Source: Diplosphaera chodatii
Lineage: Eukaryota; Chlorophyta; Trebouxiophyceae; Prasiolales; Stichococcaceae
DNA length: 64,000 nucleotides
Assembly: GCA_032358165.1 (NCBI GenBank)
Contig: JAALGY010000039.1
Location: 372,001-436,000, forward strand
Direction of reading: 5' to 3'
Positions 35,137 through 47,117 of the stretch are shown one piece after another (within the stretch, counting starts at the first letter, position 1; each line of letters starts with the position of its first letter). The notes beneath the pieces are model-generated. The model was not told where the DNA came from. It searched no databases and saw only the letters and a list, made by a program, of their open reading frames with translations. Both the position numbers and the translations under genes were made by a program.

Positions 35137-37393
35137 CTACTGCTGCTCATTATTACCATCGACTGGCTGCGCGCGGCCGTCGAACACGAGGTGCTGCACT
35201 TTGTCATGACGTGGATATTCGGAGGTGATGCTGATGCGCTGCAGGTTCGGCATTGCGCTGTGAAAGCCATCAGGCAGGTCCACAAGTGGGACGTCATTGC
35301 ATTCCACGTTCTTGATCGTCAGGCTTTTTAGCCTGCATCGCATGAGAACGCATACAAATGCTTTGCAGGTCAACCCAGCATACATCATCATAAGATTTGC
35401 CGCCTCACATTTGATTACTAGCCGGTCTTTACGATAGGTTTGGGTAGTGATTAGGAGCCAGCTGCACATCCTCACATCAGTCAGGCTGTGCCAGGTCAAC
35501 GCACCTGGACAGGCGGGTGATGGTGGGGGGCAGCGACGCAATTTCACAGGCTACTAGCAATACCGTTTCCAATGAAGTCAGGTTGCCAAACTCATCTGGC
35601 AAATCCTCAAACCACATGAGGCCTGCAGACAGCAACACCCTACCAGTTAAAATATGATCGGGCAGGGCTGCGGCTCTGACCCTGATCGTGCCGCAATTGT
35701 GCACTGGCAGCTTTGTAGCAGATCTGCGACGCTCAGCTATGCAGCCAAAACCAAAAGCCGCCATGTTGTGCTGTCTTCAAAATCACCTGGTTGTTCACTG
35801 CGCAGCGACAAGTGGCGAAGGCGCGTACACTCGACCAATGAGTGTGGGAAGCCGCAGGGCGAGACGTATCCATAGTTGTCATTCCAGGAAAACATGCGGT
35901 AATACATGTCAGCACACCATTCGTCCGGCGGCACAGCTGGCGACTGCAACCCACGATGCAGAGTCATGCTCAAAGCAAAAGGGGCCATGTGGCGTGCTCA
36001 CAGGACAGAAGACAGCATGGTACAATTGAGTCTGCTTTCCACATATCAATGGATCCTCATGCTTGGACCAGCATGTCTTGGCAGGCTGACGCATGTTATA
36101 GTGGAGCCAAAGCAAGCCATGGCGTGTACAGGTGGCACAGCATCTTGATGTCTGCGTGAGTCCGCACCTGCAGCTTGATATCCAAGGAAGTGAGGCGCTT
36201 CAGGTGAGCCAGGGTGTCATTGAGGTCGTCACACGGGTGCAGCGAGTGGATCTTCAGCGCCTGGAGACTGCTCATGCCGCACAGGCTGCCAAGCGCCGAG
36301 GCAGGCAGGCGCCTGCAGAGGTGGAGCTTGCTCAGGTTTGTGCCATGTTGCATCAGCAATGGCCATGCAGGCTTGCCTGGCCAGTAACAGCAGCAGGTGC
36401 CTGCAAAGCTTGCAAAAGGTCACATGGTACTCTTCTGTTCTGCGTGGTGTTCGACTGGGCGACCGCAGACAGGTTGCAAGAGCGGCAAGCAAATCGCATC
36501 GTGGCACCAGTGCTGACGTCTATGATCAAAGCAGCTGCGCGTGGCCCTTACTGCTCACCCGCCCCTGCTAGTGTCGATATATAGTGCTCTGATGCTGGAG
36601 GCAGCGGGTGCAGTTGCTAAGCCACCAAGCGCCATGCATAGCAGCTGTTGTCCGTTGACCGAGTCGCCTTGCCCCATGCACAGTAGGCGATCTGCAGCAA
36701 AACAAGCAGGCAACAGCTGCATGTGGAGCAGTGAACGTCAGTCAATCCAGTGACAAGCATGCGGCAGGGAGCATGAGCAATCAGCAATGCACGCATTGCA
36801 TGCTCATGTCCTCTGCAACTATTCAGATTGATACAGGCAGTGCACTGCTCCAAGCCTGCTCATTGGTTGTTTTGTAACATAAGTCTCACCATCGTTGTTC
36901 CCTTCAATCTTGATGCCATCGATCGAGATGTTGCTGGCAACCTGCTGCAGTGATGCGAACAGGGTACTGGTAGAGGGTTGCAGGAGGTGAAAGCTGCCGC
37001 CCAGGGCTTTGCAGAGCCGGTTCAGGCACCGGTTGACGCACTGCAGCGCTGCCCTGCACTAGAACCCTAGCATCAATTGCTGATTGGAGCGTACTCAGAC
37101 GCGCCCAACAAGCTATCTGACGCATCAACGAAGGAGCAAAAGTTGTCAAGCGCAGCCGCCGCAGCGTGCAAAGGCGCAATCGCACATATGCAGGCAATGT
37201 GTGCAGGTTTTTCCTTGTGCTGCATCTAGCTCAAGTCGGAGCTCTCGGTCAGGCACCTGTCACTGTGGGTCAGGTCGCTGACGACGAACATCTGCTCCAG
37301 CAGCACAGTCAGCAGTTCATCTGACAGATCCATCATGGTGCGCACTACAGGCAGCACAGCGGAGGCCGTCCCTGCGCCCTGACCAGCGTCCAT
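35137..37393 (-). CDS. LRR-C: F-box-like/leucine-rich-repeat protein, paralogue 3 of 7
   Basis: C-type member. Block 1 (37393-37252) starts MDAGQGAGTASAVL with MDLSDELLTVLLEQMF, the most F-box-like version. Block 2 (about 37065-36890) has VNRCLNRLCKALGGSFHLLQ and ISIDGIKIEG. Block 3 (about 36695-36565) has DRLLCMGQGDSVNGQQLLCM. Block 4 (about 36320-36150) has LGSLCGMSSLQALKIHSLHP and LKRLTSLDIKLQV. Block 5 (about 35945-35770) has PDEWCADMYYRMFSW and CTRLRHLSLR. Block 6 (about 35625-35505) has LPDEFGNLTSLETVLLVAC. Block 7 (about 35340-35137) has RLKSLTIKNVEC and MPNLQRISITSEY, ending NNEQQ. Its 5' flank up to about 38115 is shared with LRR-G. Confidence 0.75.
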
Positions 37394-38115
37394 ACTGTGT
37401 GTGGTGCTTGCAAACTTGCAGTACATCAAGTCGACTGAGTTTGGTGCGTGCGTGCCTGGTACTACTCGAGCAAAGCTTGCTTGATTGGCCGTTCAAAAGT
37501 GGTGGCAGCTGCACCAGAGAACTGCTGGGCGGGATCGATCTACTGTACGTAGATATGGGTGCTGGGCATGCTGCCGACGGGTTTGCACGATCCTACGTCA
37601 TCAGGCGTGGGATGCTTGTTGGGTCTGCATCCCAAAACCCTGGGCACCTCGTCGCATCGAAGGCTGCGCAGCACCGCCAATTAATTTGCTTTTGTACCGA
37701 CCAGGGTGGGTCCCTACCAGCCAGTGATGCGCACGAGTGGTCCGAGTGTTATGTAGAATTAAAGCTGTCCTCAAATCAAGACGTCCATTGCGACATGTCG
37801 TCCAGATTGCTGAGCTCATACATTCTTGGACCAACATATGTATGCAGGAAGCGCCCACAACAGGGCGGCAGTCCCTGTCCCAATTGCTGGTTTCGAAGAT
37901 CAGCGATCATGCCAATCAGATCTTCATGCTGGCAATCGCCGGGGAAGAGCGTGCTGCCACTGCCACTGCAGCAGTGCACCTCGGCCGCAGCGGACTGGCC
38001 GTCGGCAGCCGCACGAAGCGCGGTGCCTGCCGCGGCGGAGGCAGCAGCTGCGCCCGCCTGCTGGGAAGCTGCGGCTCCGCAGCCCACCTGCAGGTCGGAC
38101 ACGTGCAGTGATCAT
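37394..38115. repeat. Long 5' flank of LRR-C, copied 5' of LRR-G (52648-53375)
   Basis: About 720 bases match the LRR-G flank with small indels, including AGGCGTGGGATGC, GGGTCTGCATCCCAAAACCC and a GC-rich minus-strand stretch after CCTGCAG (about 38095-37990) encoding CGAAASQQAGAAAAS in both copies. That stretch could be a first LRR exon, a relic of the neighbouring gene's last exon, or non-coding. A minus-strand frame MSDLQVGCGAAASQQ (38102-37776) exists here but is interrupted in the G copy. Confidence 0.8.
37672..37685 (-). promoter_or_regulatory. TATA-like/GGCGG box of LRR-C
   Basis: Gene-strand ATTAATTGGCGGTG, 279 bases before the predicted ATG. Confidence 0.5.
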
Positions 38116-38499
38116 CGCTTTCTGACTTGATCCTGAACTGAAGGTCTCCACGCTGGTCATGCCTCAGCAGAGCAGTCTAGCATTTTGGCAATTGCTCTTG
38201 TCCTGGCAGTGTGCAAAAAGCCCATATATCAATCACATTGCTGATATCGATCATGCGGCAAAAACATATCACAAGCAGCTCGTTACTCTGGGTGCTGTCG
38301 CTGTGCTCCTGCCCGTGGGCCGATGAACCGACTGAACTCTGCACTTCATTTCTTCCTGTATCCTATGCATTGCAGTCTACGGGGTATGTGTGCTTTGACG
38401 CACATACAACAGCATTCAGAGGCAGGGCAATGCATGATGCGCTGTGTGTGTGCACAACCCTTCTCAGTGGCTGCGGTTGCCCACTCCTTCTCCAACCGG
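38116..38499. other. Duplication junction region
   Basis: Left of about 38115 the sequence matches the LRR-G flank. From about 38325 it matches the TTC27 intron near 26104 (ACTGAACTCTGCA shared). The tandem-duplication breakpoint should lie between. No transposon signature is visible. Confidence 0.55.
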
Positions 38500-40394
38500 G
38501 CGCAGGCGGTCAAGCACAAGCAGGAGTAGTCGTGGCAGACGCGGAGCAGCTACGCACTGGCGGCGGCGCACGCTGGCCCACCTAACCCCCTGCACACGCT
38601 GCGTGGCGCCACGCAGGTGACAGGCTGTATTATTGAGGAATACTGATGCTTGCGTAATACACCATTGAGGTGAAAGTGTGCAGTGAGCAGCACCCAGGTT
38701 GTGCAACGCTTCACACCTGCGCATCAGTGAGTGGCCCATGTTGCTGCTCAGCCTAGCATGGAGACCTCAGCAGGGTGCATGCCAGGAATGCAAATCACCC
38801 TGAGTGCATGGCTCCGACACCTTGTTTGGAGTTCAGCTGATGCCACCAAGTCGCGATATCAATATGCAGGTGCTGAAGTTGACTGGCGGGCAGAAACTGG
38901 AGACCGAGGTGCTGGGGGCGCTCACATTATGGCTGTCAGATGCGCTGGCTGCCGGCGCCTCGGCAGCGCCGCCTGCTGCAGCCGCCGACCAGCCGGATGG
39001 ACCAACCGCCGCTGACACGAGCGCCGCTGCTGCAAGGGTTGCAGCAACCGTCAGGCAGCCAAGAGGCAGTGTTCGTACGGCAGCAGACGATGGGGTGAAA
39101 AGGGTCGGTGATGACGCAGAGGCTGCTCGCTGGCGTGGCAGCCGCTCCAGGACTGTTAGGGCAGGATGGCAGCGTCCCGCAGCAGGGAGCGGTGGTTTCA
39201 CGGGAGCAGGGGAAGCAGGTCAGCCTGACGATGAAGCGCCACAGCCGCAGACGGAGCACGCAGCCGCACAGCTGCGCTCCGGCTTAGCCAAGGTGCGACT
39301 TGGATCTGAGCGCTACAGACACTCATTGCTGCGCATTGCTCCTGCGCTGATACAGGACAGGGTGTAAAAGTTCACCCTGCAACTGGCAAGGCATGCTTCC
39401 TGATGGATGCGATGACCCACAGCACACGCAGTGTGTCTTGAGTGACAGGTAAAGGGTGTGGTGTATGTGCGCAGGTGCTCAAGCTGGCCGCGGGGTGGGC
39501 AGGCGGCAGCGCTCTGTGGGGCCTCCTCGCCCAGTCCTGCAGGTGCTCACCTGCTCTCCAATTTCAAGGCTTTTCCTCGGCGATAATTCACTGGTACAAG
39601 GCGTGACCTGAGATTGCTGAGAAGACGGGCAAGCACTTTTGTACCGTCTGTATAGCCATCCAGCAGCTGTGTGTTGGGTACTGGGTCGTTCACCATCATC
39701 TGCACTGCTCAGCTGTCATGCCTGCGTTCAAAGCCCCGCCATGAGCAAGTCGACAATGAATCGAACAAGTCCAGCTGGAGAGAGGTCCTGGCACAGGATA
39801 CAATCTCCCGGCAGACAGCTGTGACTTTACTGCAGGGCCACCGGCGAGACCACCAGCGAGCAGAAGGCGCTCGTGCGGCAGATCCGTGGGCTGCAGGGGA
39901 CGCCCTGGAAGCAGGAGGCAGCTGCATTCGAGGCGTAAGCCGCCGCGCTGCTGCAGCTGGTGGCGCTGTACGCCTCAGCCGCGGAAGCCGGGCAGCCCTC
40001 TGTCAGGTGACTGATGATGACCAGGCGGCCAAGAAGCATCAGGTTTCAGGGGGCTGGTGATAGTGCGGATGTCAAACCGATGCATCACCAGCAAATGGAA
40101 GGTACTCCATTCCGAGGGCAGCTGCTTTCAATCAAAGCGAACGGAATACTCGAGCCTCAGCACCACATACAGCCGTCAAACTTGGTGTCAAAAACTGGCT
40201 GGGCTGCACCTACCTGCAGGGACCTGTCCTCTGGGCGCATGCAGCTCAGGGGCCTGACGCAGCAGACACGTGAGAAATTTGGCGACACAGAGTCGTTCAA
40301 GCGCCTGATGGCAGCCCTGGAGCAGACCAGCGCCCTACTGGACGCCGCGAAGGCAGCTCAGCAACGAGTAGGTGGGCGCTGGCAGCGGCAGTGA
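38500..40394 (+). pseudogene. Truncated, stop-containing duplicate of the TTC27 3' end
   Basis: Five exons equivalent to TTC27 from about 26270 to 28183 are recognisable, with their introns. Exon 1 reads AVKHKQE, then an in-frame TAG (38527-38529), then SWQTRSSYALAAAHAG. The next reads LKLTGGQKLETEVLGALT (about 38873-39290) with a rearranged low-complexity insert. Then LAAGWAGGSALWGLLAQS (about 39480-39537), TGETTSEQKALVRQIRGLQG (about 39840) with TAA at 39936-39938, and SSGRMQLRGLTQQTREKFGD to the end, where the parental stop is lost (CAACGAGTAG). It lacks about two thirds of the gene and any promoter. Confidence 0.92.
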
Positions 40395-40944
40395 AGTGCC
40401 GCACGACGCTGCAGCTTCCTGAGTAGAGTACCATGTTCAACACATTAGAATCTAAGCACCGGACCTATCAGGTGACACGGTCCTGGGTTGGCCATTTATG
40501 TCCCCAGGATGAACATGGTTAGTAGCACAGCATGTTTGAGCATGTGGTTTTGTTGCACCACTGATGGATGCTTGCTGGGTTGTTGGGGAGCGCATTGCTG
40601 GCCGAAAGTGTGCTTGTATTGCTCTTTGTCAAAGGACTAACGTGCAAGCAGCGGTTGCCAGTCACCAGATAGACCCAGCACAGGTCAGCGACGGGTACAG
40701 CAGTCCTCATAGCAGGAGACTGTTAGACACACGGGGTCACAGATGGCAGACAAACATACTGAAGTGACGTTGAAAGCCAACAGGCACAGTCTCTTGCAAT
40801 TGCAGCTACATGACTGCTGCTTAGTAAGCTTCTGCATAGTGTGTGAAGTGCAATGTTTTGACGCCCCACGCACAGCGGGGAACACCAGACAAAATGGTAT
40901 GTGCGGCCTTCACAGCCATCTGTGTGGTGCTTATACACCAGCTG
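40395..40944. repeat. Spacer between broken TTC27 and LRR-D, copy of 28184-28830
   Basis: Matches the first-copy spacer in patches and order, shortened by about 100 bases. No gene is seen. Confidence 0.7.
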
Positions 40945-43378
40945 CTAGACTTCGTTATTCCAGGTGATGTTTATGTGTTGCAGATTCTGCATAGTGCTGC
41001 AGAAACCTTCCATCGTCAGCTGCAAGTCTTCCTTGTATCCACAGTCGGCTTTCATGATCGTCAGACTGGTAAGCCTGCAGTACCGCAACATGACATACAT
41101 ACACTGGTGCGTGATCAAGCCTGTCGACTGCCCAAGTGAAGCGGTCGTCAAATACATCTGCTGCTAGTAAACGTCCAAGCACTTACTTATGCTGTAGGTG
41201 CGTATGTTGCTTGAACGCAAGCTTACCAGCACCCACTGGGTTGACATGCTGGGTTAGACATGATATTCGTGCTGGCAAAGCAGTGTACCACTGCGCACCT
41301 GGTGAGCTGCGTGAAGGTGGTAGGCAACGATCTGACCTCGCAGCCCACCAGCGACATAGTCTCCAATGCCGTCAGTTTGCCGAGATCGTCTGGAAGGTCG
41401 CTCATACCCACCAGACCTGCATGCAGCAGGACCGACAACTCACAACCAAGCTGCTTGTAGTTGGTACAGCGCCGCCCTGCAGCAAGAAATCAGCAGCGCA
41501 GCAAGTTTACAGCACTCGATGTTGCATCACAGACTGACAATCGACAGGCCTTGGTGCAAGTCTTGGACTTGCAATCAGTCCTGAAGACACTCAGAGTGCA
41601 TGAAACACAGCAGGGTCACCATGCATGATACGAAAGGCAGTTCGCACTACATTGACAGAACATTAGGCTGCGGTCAACAACAATGCAGACAAGCGCAGAG
41701 CAAATTAGCGTTTCTCTCTGGCATCCCACACCCTTCCGGTATTGTGGTGCAAATGTTGACTCGCAACTGCTGTGGATGCAATTAGCAGCTTATACATGTA
41801 CCTGCGCAGCAGAACGACAGCCGGCGCAGGCAGCTGCAGTTGGCCAGAGACATTGGGAAGCCCGAGTAGGGCACGTCGTGCATCCGCCGGTACCAGTCAG
41901 CAGTCCAGGCGCACCAGTCCGGCACACCTGCCATCTGATGCAGACGCAGCATCGATCAGACGTGACGCTGGGACCATCTGCCGCTCCCTGACATCCAGCT
42001 GCCCAGGGCAAGTTTCGGTTAGTTGGGGCAAGTTTCGGTTAGTTGGCACTGCAAAAGTAGCTCAGGGTTTAGTGTCGAGGACCACACGCACCTTGACCTT
42101 GACGTCCAACGAGGTGAGTCCCGTGAGCTGGCTCAAGACTCTGTCGAGACCGGTAGAAACGTCAGATGGGTGCAGCGAGTGGATCTTGAGCGCCTGCAGG
42201 CTGCGGAGGACGCACAGGCCGCCGAGGGCAGAGCCCGGTAACAGCCTGCAGGGCTGAAGCTACCTCAGGTTTGGCAGGGCAAATAACTGGGTGCAGGTGC
42301 GATTGTAAAGGCCTGGTTGGGAGACCAGCAAGGTGCACGGTCACCCAGGCTTGGCTGGCCTGCAGAGCAACAGCTGCTTGCAAAGGCTGCAAGTCCTAAG
42401 GTACGAGTTTCATTGATCTGTGTGGTGGTCAAGTGGACCAAGTGCAGGCAGCAAATTGTCGGGAGGGTGGCAGGCACGAACATGGCATCAGCGGTGTACC
42501 GTCCAGCATGCATGCAGCTGCCCGTTGCAGCTGCTCCTCACCCATTGCTGGTGTCGATGTGCAGCACGCGCATGCTGGAAGCGGCTGGTGCAGTCACTAT
42601 GCCACCCAGCGCCACGCACAGCAGCGATTGCCCACCCACCAGGTCGGTTGGGCATAGGCCTCGATAGTCTGCAGCAACTGACAAGAAACTGCGGTGTAGG
42701 ATTTGTATATGCAGTGGTTCGTTCAGAGCCTGCATGCGACTGGACAGCCAGCGTACGGGAACGACTTTGCATGATATGCTCATGCCATGGGCAGGATGTG
42801 TAGGTTGTCCACCGTCAGACATGCAGAACCAGTGTGCTGCAGATTTGCCATCGGCTTTTTTTCCGCTCTCACCCACAGCGTTCCCCACAATTTTGAGGCC
42901 GTCAACCAGGGTGGCGCTGGTGATTTGCTGCTGCAAGGCGAACATGGCCTCCCTGGAGGTCTGCAGGAGGTGGAAGCTGCTCAGGGCTTTGCACAGCCGG
43001 CGCAGGCACCTGTTTGTGGACTGCAGCGCTGCCCTGCAGTCCAGGCATGCATGGGTGTGTGCAGTCAACAGTGGGCTTAGTGCAGCCGCCTGTGCAATGG
43101 CATGCAGGCGGAGTGCAAGACAGCAGAACTTGAGGCAAACAAAGTCGGCCTGTTGCATGAAGACTGCACGCATGCAGGGCGGCAGAGCAGTCCTGGTGCA
43201 CTCCATGAACGCACCTGTCGCTGTGGGTCAGGTCGCTGCGAAACATGTGCTCCAGCAGTACGGTGATCAAAGCCTCTGGCATGTCCATCATCATGCTGCG
43301 CAGCGCAGGTGCTGCGGGCGGCGCTTCAGCGGGCGGCGCTGCAAACACGGCCTTGTCGCCTTGAACGGCAGTATCCAT
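40945..43378 (-). CDS. LRR-D: F-box-like/leucine-rich-repeat protein, paralogue 4 of 7
   Basis: A-type member. Block 1 (43378-43214) starts MDTAVQGDKAVFAAPP with MDMPEALITVLLEHMFRSDL; a longer start at 43537 is possible. Block 2 (about 43040-42870) has STNRCLRRLCKALSSFHLLQ. Block 3 (about 42670-42540) has YRGLCPTDLVGGQSLLCVAL. Block 4 (about 42245-42090) has LGGLCVLRSLQALKIHSLHP and a LTSLDVKVKV-type repeat. Block 5 (about 41945-41810) has VPDWCAW and FPMSLANCSCLRRLS. Block 6 (about 41420-41300) has LPDDLGKLTALETMSLVGC. Block 7 (about 41078-40945) has RLTSLTIMKADCGYKEDLQL and ends NNEV, close to LRR-A's SKEV end. Intron sequences also match LRR-A, showing common descent by segmental duplication. 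Confidence 0.75.
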
Positions 43379-44131
43379 GCCCTCGCTCTGCTGCACTCCG
43401 TGACCTTTCTGCGCCAGCTGGGACGAAGGCTTCCTGGGTGCTCTGCGATCTTGCTCAACGGTTACGCCAAGGTGGACAAACCCAGAAGGCAGCTCGTTGC
43501 TCAAGATGAAACATGCGTCGACGGTTGAAGGCGACACGTCAAGCCGGTGTCTGCACGATCGTATGATGTTGACACGACGAGGTTTGACAGCTTATGCTAA
43601 CAGTCTCACATCGGAGCGGACTTGACCATCAATGCGAATGAAATGAAAGGCTGCAAATTGCCGCCGTTTATAGAATTCCTCTTATTGGCTCAATGTTGCA
43701 GGCCCAATAATGAGATGATGATGACAGTGCGGATTGGCCACGTTGGCTGGGTAAAGAGGACAGTGTCGAAGGGTCACACTGTCGGTCTCCTTCGGCCAAC
43801 CATGATGTTGATCACCAAGCTTACATTGAGGAATGTGCGAGCATGCAGCAGAAGTGCACAACAATGCAGCCCCCATGCACCAATAGCCACGCATCGTCTG
43901 CATATTGGGTTGCCACACACAATAGCCGCCAGCGGGTATTGTTTGCATTTATACTTGTATGTTGCACTTGGTACCATTCTCATGAAGCTGCACGCCTTGT
44001 AGCCCGAACACACCGCTGAACATAACCGAAAGGCTTTAGTGGATGATCGATGTTTTATATCATTCAAATCGATATAGCATGAACCTTGAAGTGCTGAGTA
44101 CGTGCATGGCGGCAGTCAAGCTGAGTGCGGC
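43379..44131. other. 5' flank of LRR-D and 3' flank of LRR-E
   Basis: No gene recognised. It carries the box at 43660-43673. Other short frames here have no family resemblance. Confidence 0.55.
43660..43673 (-). promoter_or_regulatory. TATA box/GGCGG element of LRR-D
   Basis: Gene-strand CTATAAACGGCGGC, 282 bases before the predicted ATG. This is the only copy with a canonical TATAAA, which supports reading the A/T run as a TATA element. Confidence 0.6.
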
Positions 44132-46467
44132 TCATGACCGCATGTCTGGTGGCGGGCTCACGTACAGGAGCTGCGTCTTTCCACCGCCCAAGTTGATCTC
44201 AGCATGGCGCAATCCTTGCATGGCGCTGTGAAACCCGCCTGGCAGCTGCACGCCTTCGTCATCCCAGGTGGTGGTTTCGATCTTCAGAAAGGTGAGCCTA
44301 TACCGCAGCATGACACAACTAATCTCATCTACTTGTGCGCATCCATATACATCCTCTCTCGTACTGCTACTCTTACTAGAGGTCCTCGTCTCTCTGCAGT
44401 GGCAGGTTTTGCTGTCTGCGTGAGCCTTCTTGCAGCACCCCACTCACCTTTGCACTCGCTTGGTGAAGCAGCTCACCTGGTCAACTGAGTAATAGTAGCA
44501 GGCAACGATGTGATTTGACATCCCACCAGCGACACAAACTCCAGCGCCATCAGATTGCCAAAGCCATCCGGCACGTCGCCAAGATGCACCTGATCTGCAA
44601 GCAACAGGACCATGTGTCTAAGAAGTAACTGGTTGCAGTCGCCCTGCAGCTACACGCTGGCTGTATAGACGATCTACAGCACTCAGTGTTGCGCCATCCT
44701 GCGGAAGCCGACAGGGCCTTCATTTCGTCTACATGTGAGCATGCAGCCAGTCCCGAGGGCACGCTGTGTTGCAGGATCACCTGTAGCGTCACAAAGCGAC
44801 AGACGGCGAAGGCAGGTGCACTCGACCAGTGAGGCTGGAAAGCCGCAGTCTGAGTCACTCCAGCCGCCATCCCAGCATCTGTCAGCATCATCCGCGCACC
44901 ATTCCGGCACACATGCCAGCTGCAAGTGCACAAGTAGAGAATAGCTTCATGTAGGGCACGGTAGGTCGTCAGTGATAGCCAGCAGCTCTTGGCGTAGTGC
45001 CTACTTGAACTTGCTGAGTGTTACGAAAGTCAGAAGCTGTGCATTCAAGGCACATTGCGACAGGCTGCTGCATGTCATGCTGGAGCCGGAGCAAGCTGTG
45101 GCGTTGCCGGCACAAGCAGCAGTGCACGAACAGCCCAGGGTTGGGTGTCAAGGAATTCACCTTGACCTTGACGTCCAAAGATGTGAGGGCCGTGAGATGC
45201 CTCAGGGCTGTGTTGAGACCGTTGGACAGACCCCCAGGGTGCATAGAGTGGATCGTGAGCGCCTGCAGGCTGCGGAGGCCGCACAGGCCGGCGAGGGCTG
45301 AGCCGGGCAACAGCCTGCAGATTTGCAGCTACCTGAGGCTGTGTTCATGATTGATGGTGTCTGCAGTTGTGATTCGTGGACGGCTGGGCCTGTAGCAGCG
45401 GCAGGTGCTTGCAAAGGCTGCAAGTCCTGGAGTGCACCGCCTCACTGTTTAATGGCTGCAGGACTAAACATAGCGCACATGTATAGGCAGTCAGCACGAA
45501 AACAGGTCGTGGGTATGCATCTGGCACCAGTGATGTCACCCGCCATGCACACTGCTGTACAGTACACCTGCTGCTCACCCGCTCCTGGTGTCAAAGTGCA
45601 GAACCCGGATACTGGATGCAGCAGGTGCGGTTGATATGCCGCCAAGGGCAACGCACAGCAATGGTTGCCCGTCCACCAGGTCAGTCGCACGCAGATATCG
45701 ATAGTCTGCAGCCATCAGCAAGGATCAGCTGTGCAGTCTAAAATGGCTGATCTAAAACTGGTCAGTTCCCATCAACAACTTGCGCACGCAGCTGACAACA
45801 TCCGGGAACTGCATTGCATGATGTGCTTATGCCCTGTCGTCCACTGTCAACCCAATACAACCGTTGTATTAAAGCTGGCTTGATTGGCTGCAATGAAGAC
45901 CTCACCTACAGCGCTCCCTACAATCTTGATGCCATCAATCAAGGTGACGCTGCTGATGTGTTGCAGGGCAGCGAACAGGGCCTCAGTGGAGGTCTGCAGG
46001 AGGTGAAAGCTGCCCAGGGCTTTGCACAGCCGGTTCATGCACCTGTTCACACATTGCAGCGCTGCCCTGCAAGCAAGTCAACCCGGTGTGTGCTCAGAGA
46101 TATGCACACACTGGGGTGCTGCATGCATGCATGCCAAACTTGATGCGGGCCACATGGGAAACATTTGTAGCAAAAAAGATACTGCTCTATCGCTGGCAGG
46201 CCACTAGGTGAACACCGCATGCGTGAAGGCCAGCAGAGCAATCAAGTTGCTCTAGCGACAGGCATGCATGCACCTGTCGCTGTGGGTCAGGCCACTGCGG
46301 AACATGTGCTCCAGCAGCACTGTTATCAATGCCTCCGGCATTTGCATCATATTTTGCAGCGCCTGCGGCGGCGCAGGCAGCGCTGCAGGGGCCGCCCCTC
46401 CGCGTGGGTCAGTCACGCTCTGTGTGGTGCTGTTTGTGCTGGGGCCACAGCGTCGTATATGCTTCAT
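44132..46467 (-). CDS. LRR-E: F-box-like/leucine-rich-repeat protein, paralogue 5 of 7
   Basis: B-type member. The Met used by LRR-F at the same place (MTDQ) is Val here (VTDPRGG), so the start is either upstream MKHIRRCGPS (46467) or internal. Block 1 has MQMPEALITVLLEHMFRSGL. Block 2 (about 46070-45900) has VNRCMNRLCKALGSFHLLQT. Block 3 (about 45710-45580) has YRYLRATDLVDGQPLLCVAL. Block 4 (about 45315-45150) has LAGLCGLRSLQALTIHSMHP and LTALTSLDVKVKV. Block 5 (about 44930-44755) has VPEWCADDADRCWDG and CTCLRRLSLC. Block 6 (about 44600-44485) has VPDGFGNLMALEFVSLVGC. Block 7 (about 44320-44132) has RLTFLKIETTTWDDEGVQLP. Start uncertainty is the main weakness; otherwise the repeats look intact. 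Confidence 0.7.
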
Positions 46468-47117
46468 TTCTGCTGAGTGTGGGCTGGCTGGCCAGGCAGA
46501 GTCAAGGCAGCCGGCATGTAGGCTGCAGGCTGTACAGCAGCAGCCGTGAGGACAGTAGCTGAGATCCAACCGACTGCTGACTCTGTTTCGACAGCAGTAA
46601 CATAACAACCGGCCATGCTTTATTTGGCTGTTCTCTCGCTTACAGAGTCGTCGAAGGGTCGGTCCTTCTTGAATGGGATGCAAGATGCCACCGATTAATG
46701 TTGCCGATTGCCTTTCCCAGCCCAACCACAAAAGCCAGCTCAGAAATGCTCTGGTACCTGCACCCCTGCCTATCCTGATTGTCTAAATTCCACACTGATG
46801 CTGTGGCTGTGATTGAAACGCATAGAGCGTCCCCCTCTTCCATACCAAACATTGGTGCTCGTGGTCAATCAACCTATCACAGAAAGGGCATGACTATATC
46901 CTGTCGACTGCAAACCCAGCGCAGGCAGCTGTTAGGGTCTGCAGCTCTGCAGCCTGCCCTGGCTGGCTGGCTGACAGCCAGCCTTCATGCAGCACCTGAC
47001 CTGCGATGTCTGCAATATCTGCATGAACCAAAGAGCTGCGAAGTGGGGCAGCAGGGTGTTGTTACTGTTCATCGCCACCAGCGTGCTGTGCGCGGCCGTC
47101 AGACACAAGCTGCTGCG
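46468..47117. other. 5' flank of LRR-E and 3' flank of LRR-F
   Basis: No gene. It holds the box at 46687-46700. The ATG-proximal part closely resembles the LRR-F 5' flank (GGCTGGCTGGCCA..., CAGCAGCAGCCGTGA, TCGAAGG...TCG). Confidence 0.6.
46687..46700 (-). promoter_or_regulatory. TATA-like/GGTGG box of LRR-E
   Basis: Gene-strand CATTAATCGGTGGC, 220 bases before the predicted Met at 46467. The shorter distance may reflect a wrong start call or a deletion. Confidence 0.5.

Larger units (their letters stand above)
26100..38115. repeat. Segmental duplication, copy 1 (TTC27 3' end, LRR-A, B, C and flank)
   Basis: This interval matches 38325-53375 in the same order and orientation: TTC27 3' exons, spacer, A-type, B-type and C-type LRR genes, then a shared C/G flank. 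Non-coding parts also match, for example GAGACCAGCA...GCTTGGCTGGCCTGCAGAGC in the A intron (30192-30240) and in the D intron (42330-42370). Edges are approximate. Confidence 0.8.

Noticed and set aside
38116..38330. Transposon at the duplication junction
   Set aside because: No terminal repeats, transposase or reverse-transcriptase coding sequence found there.
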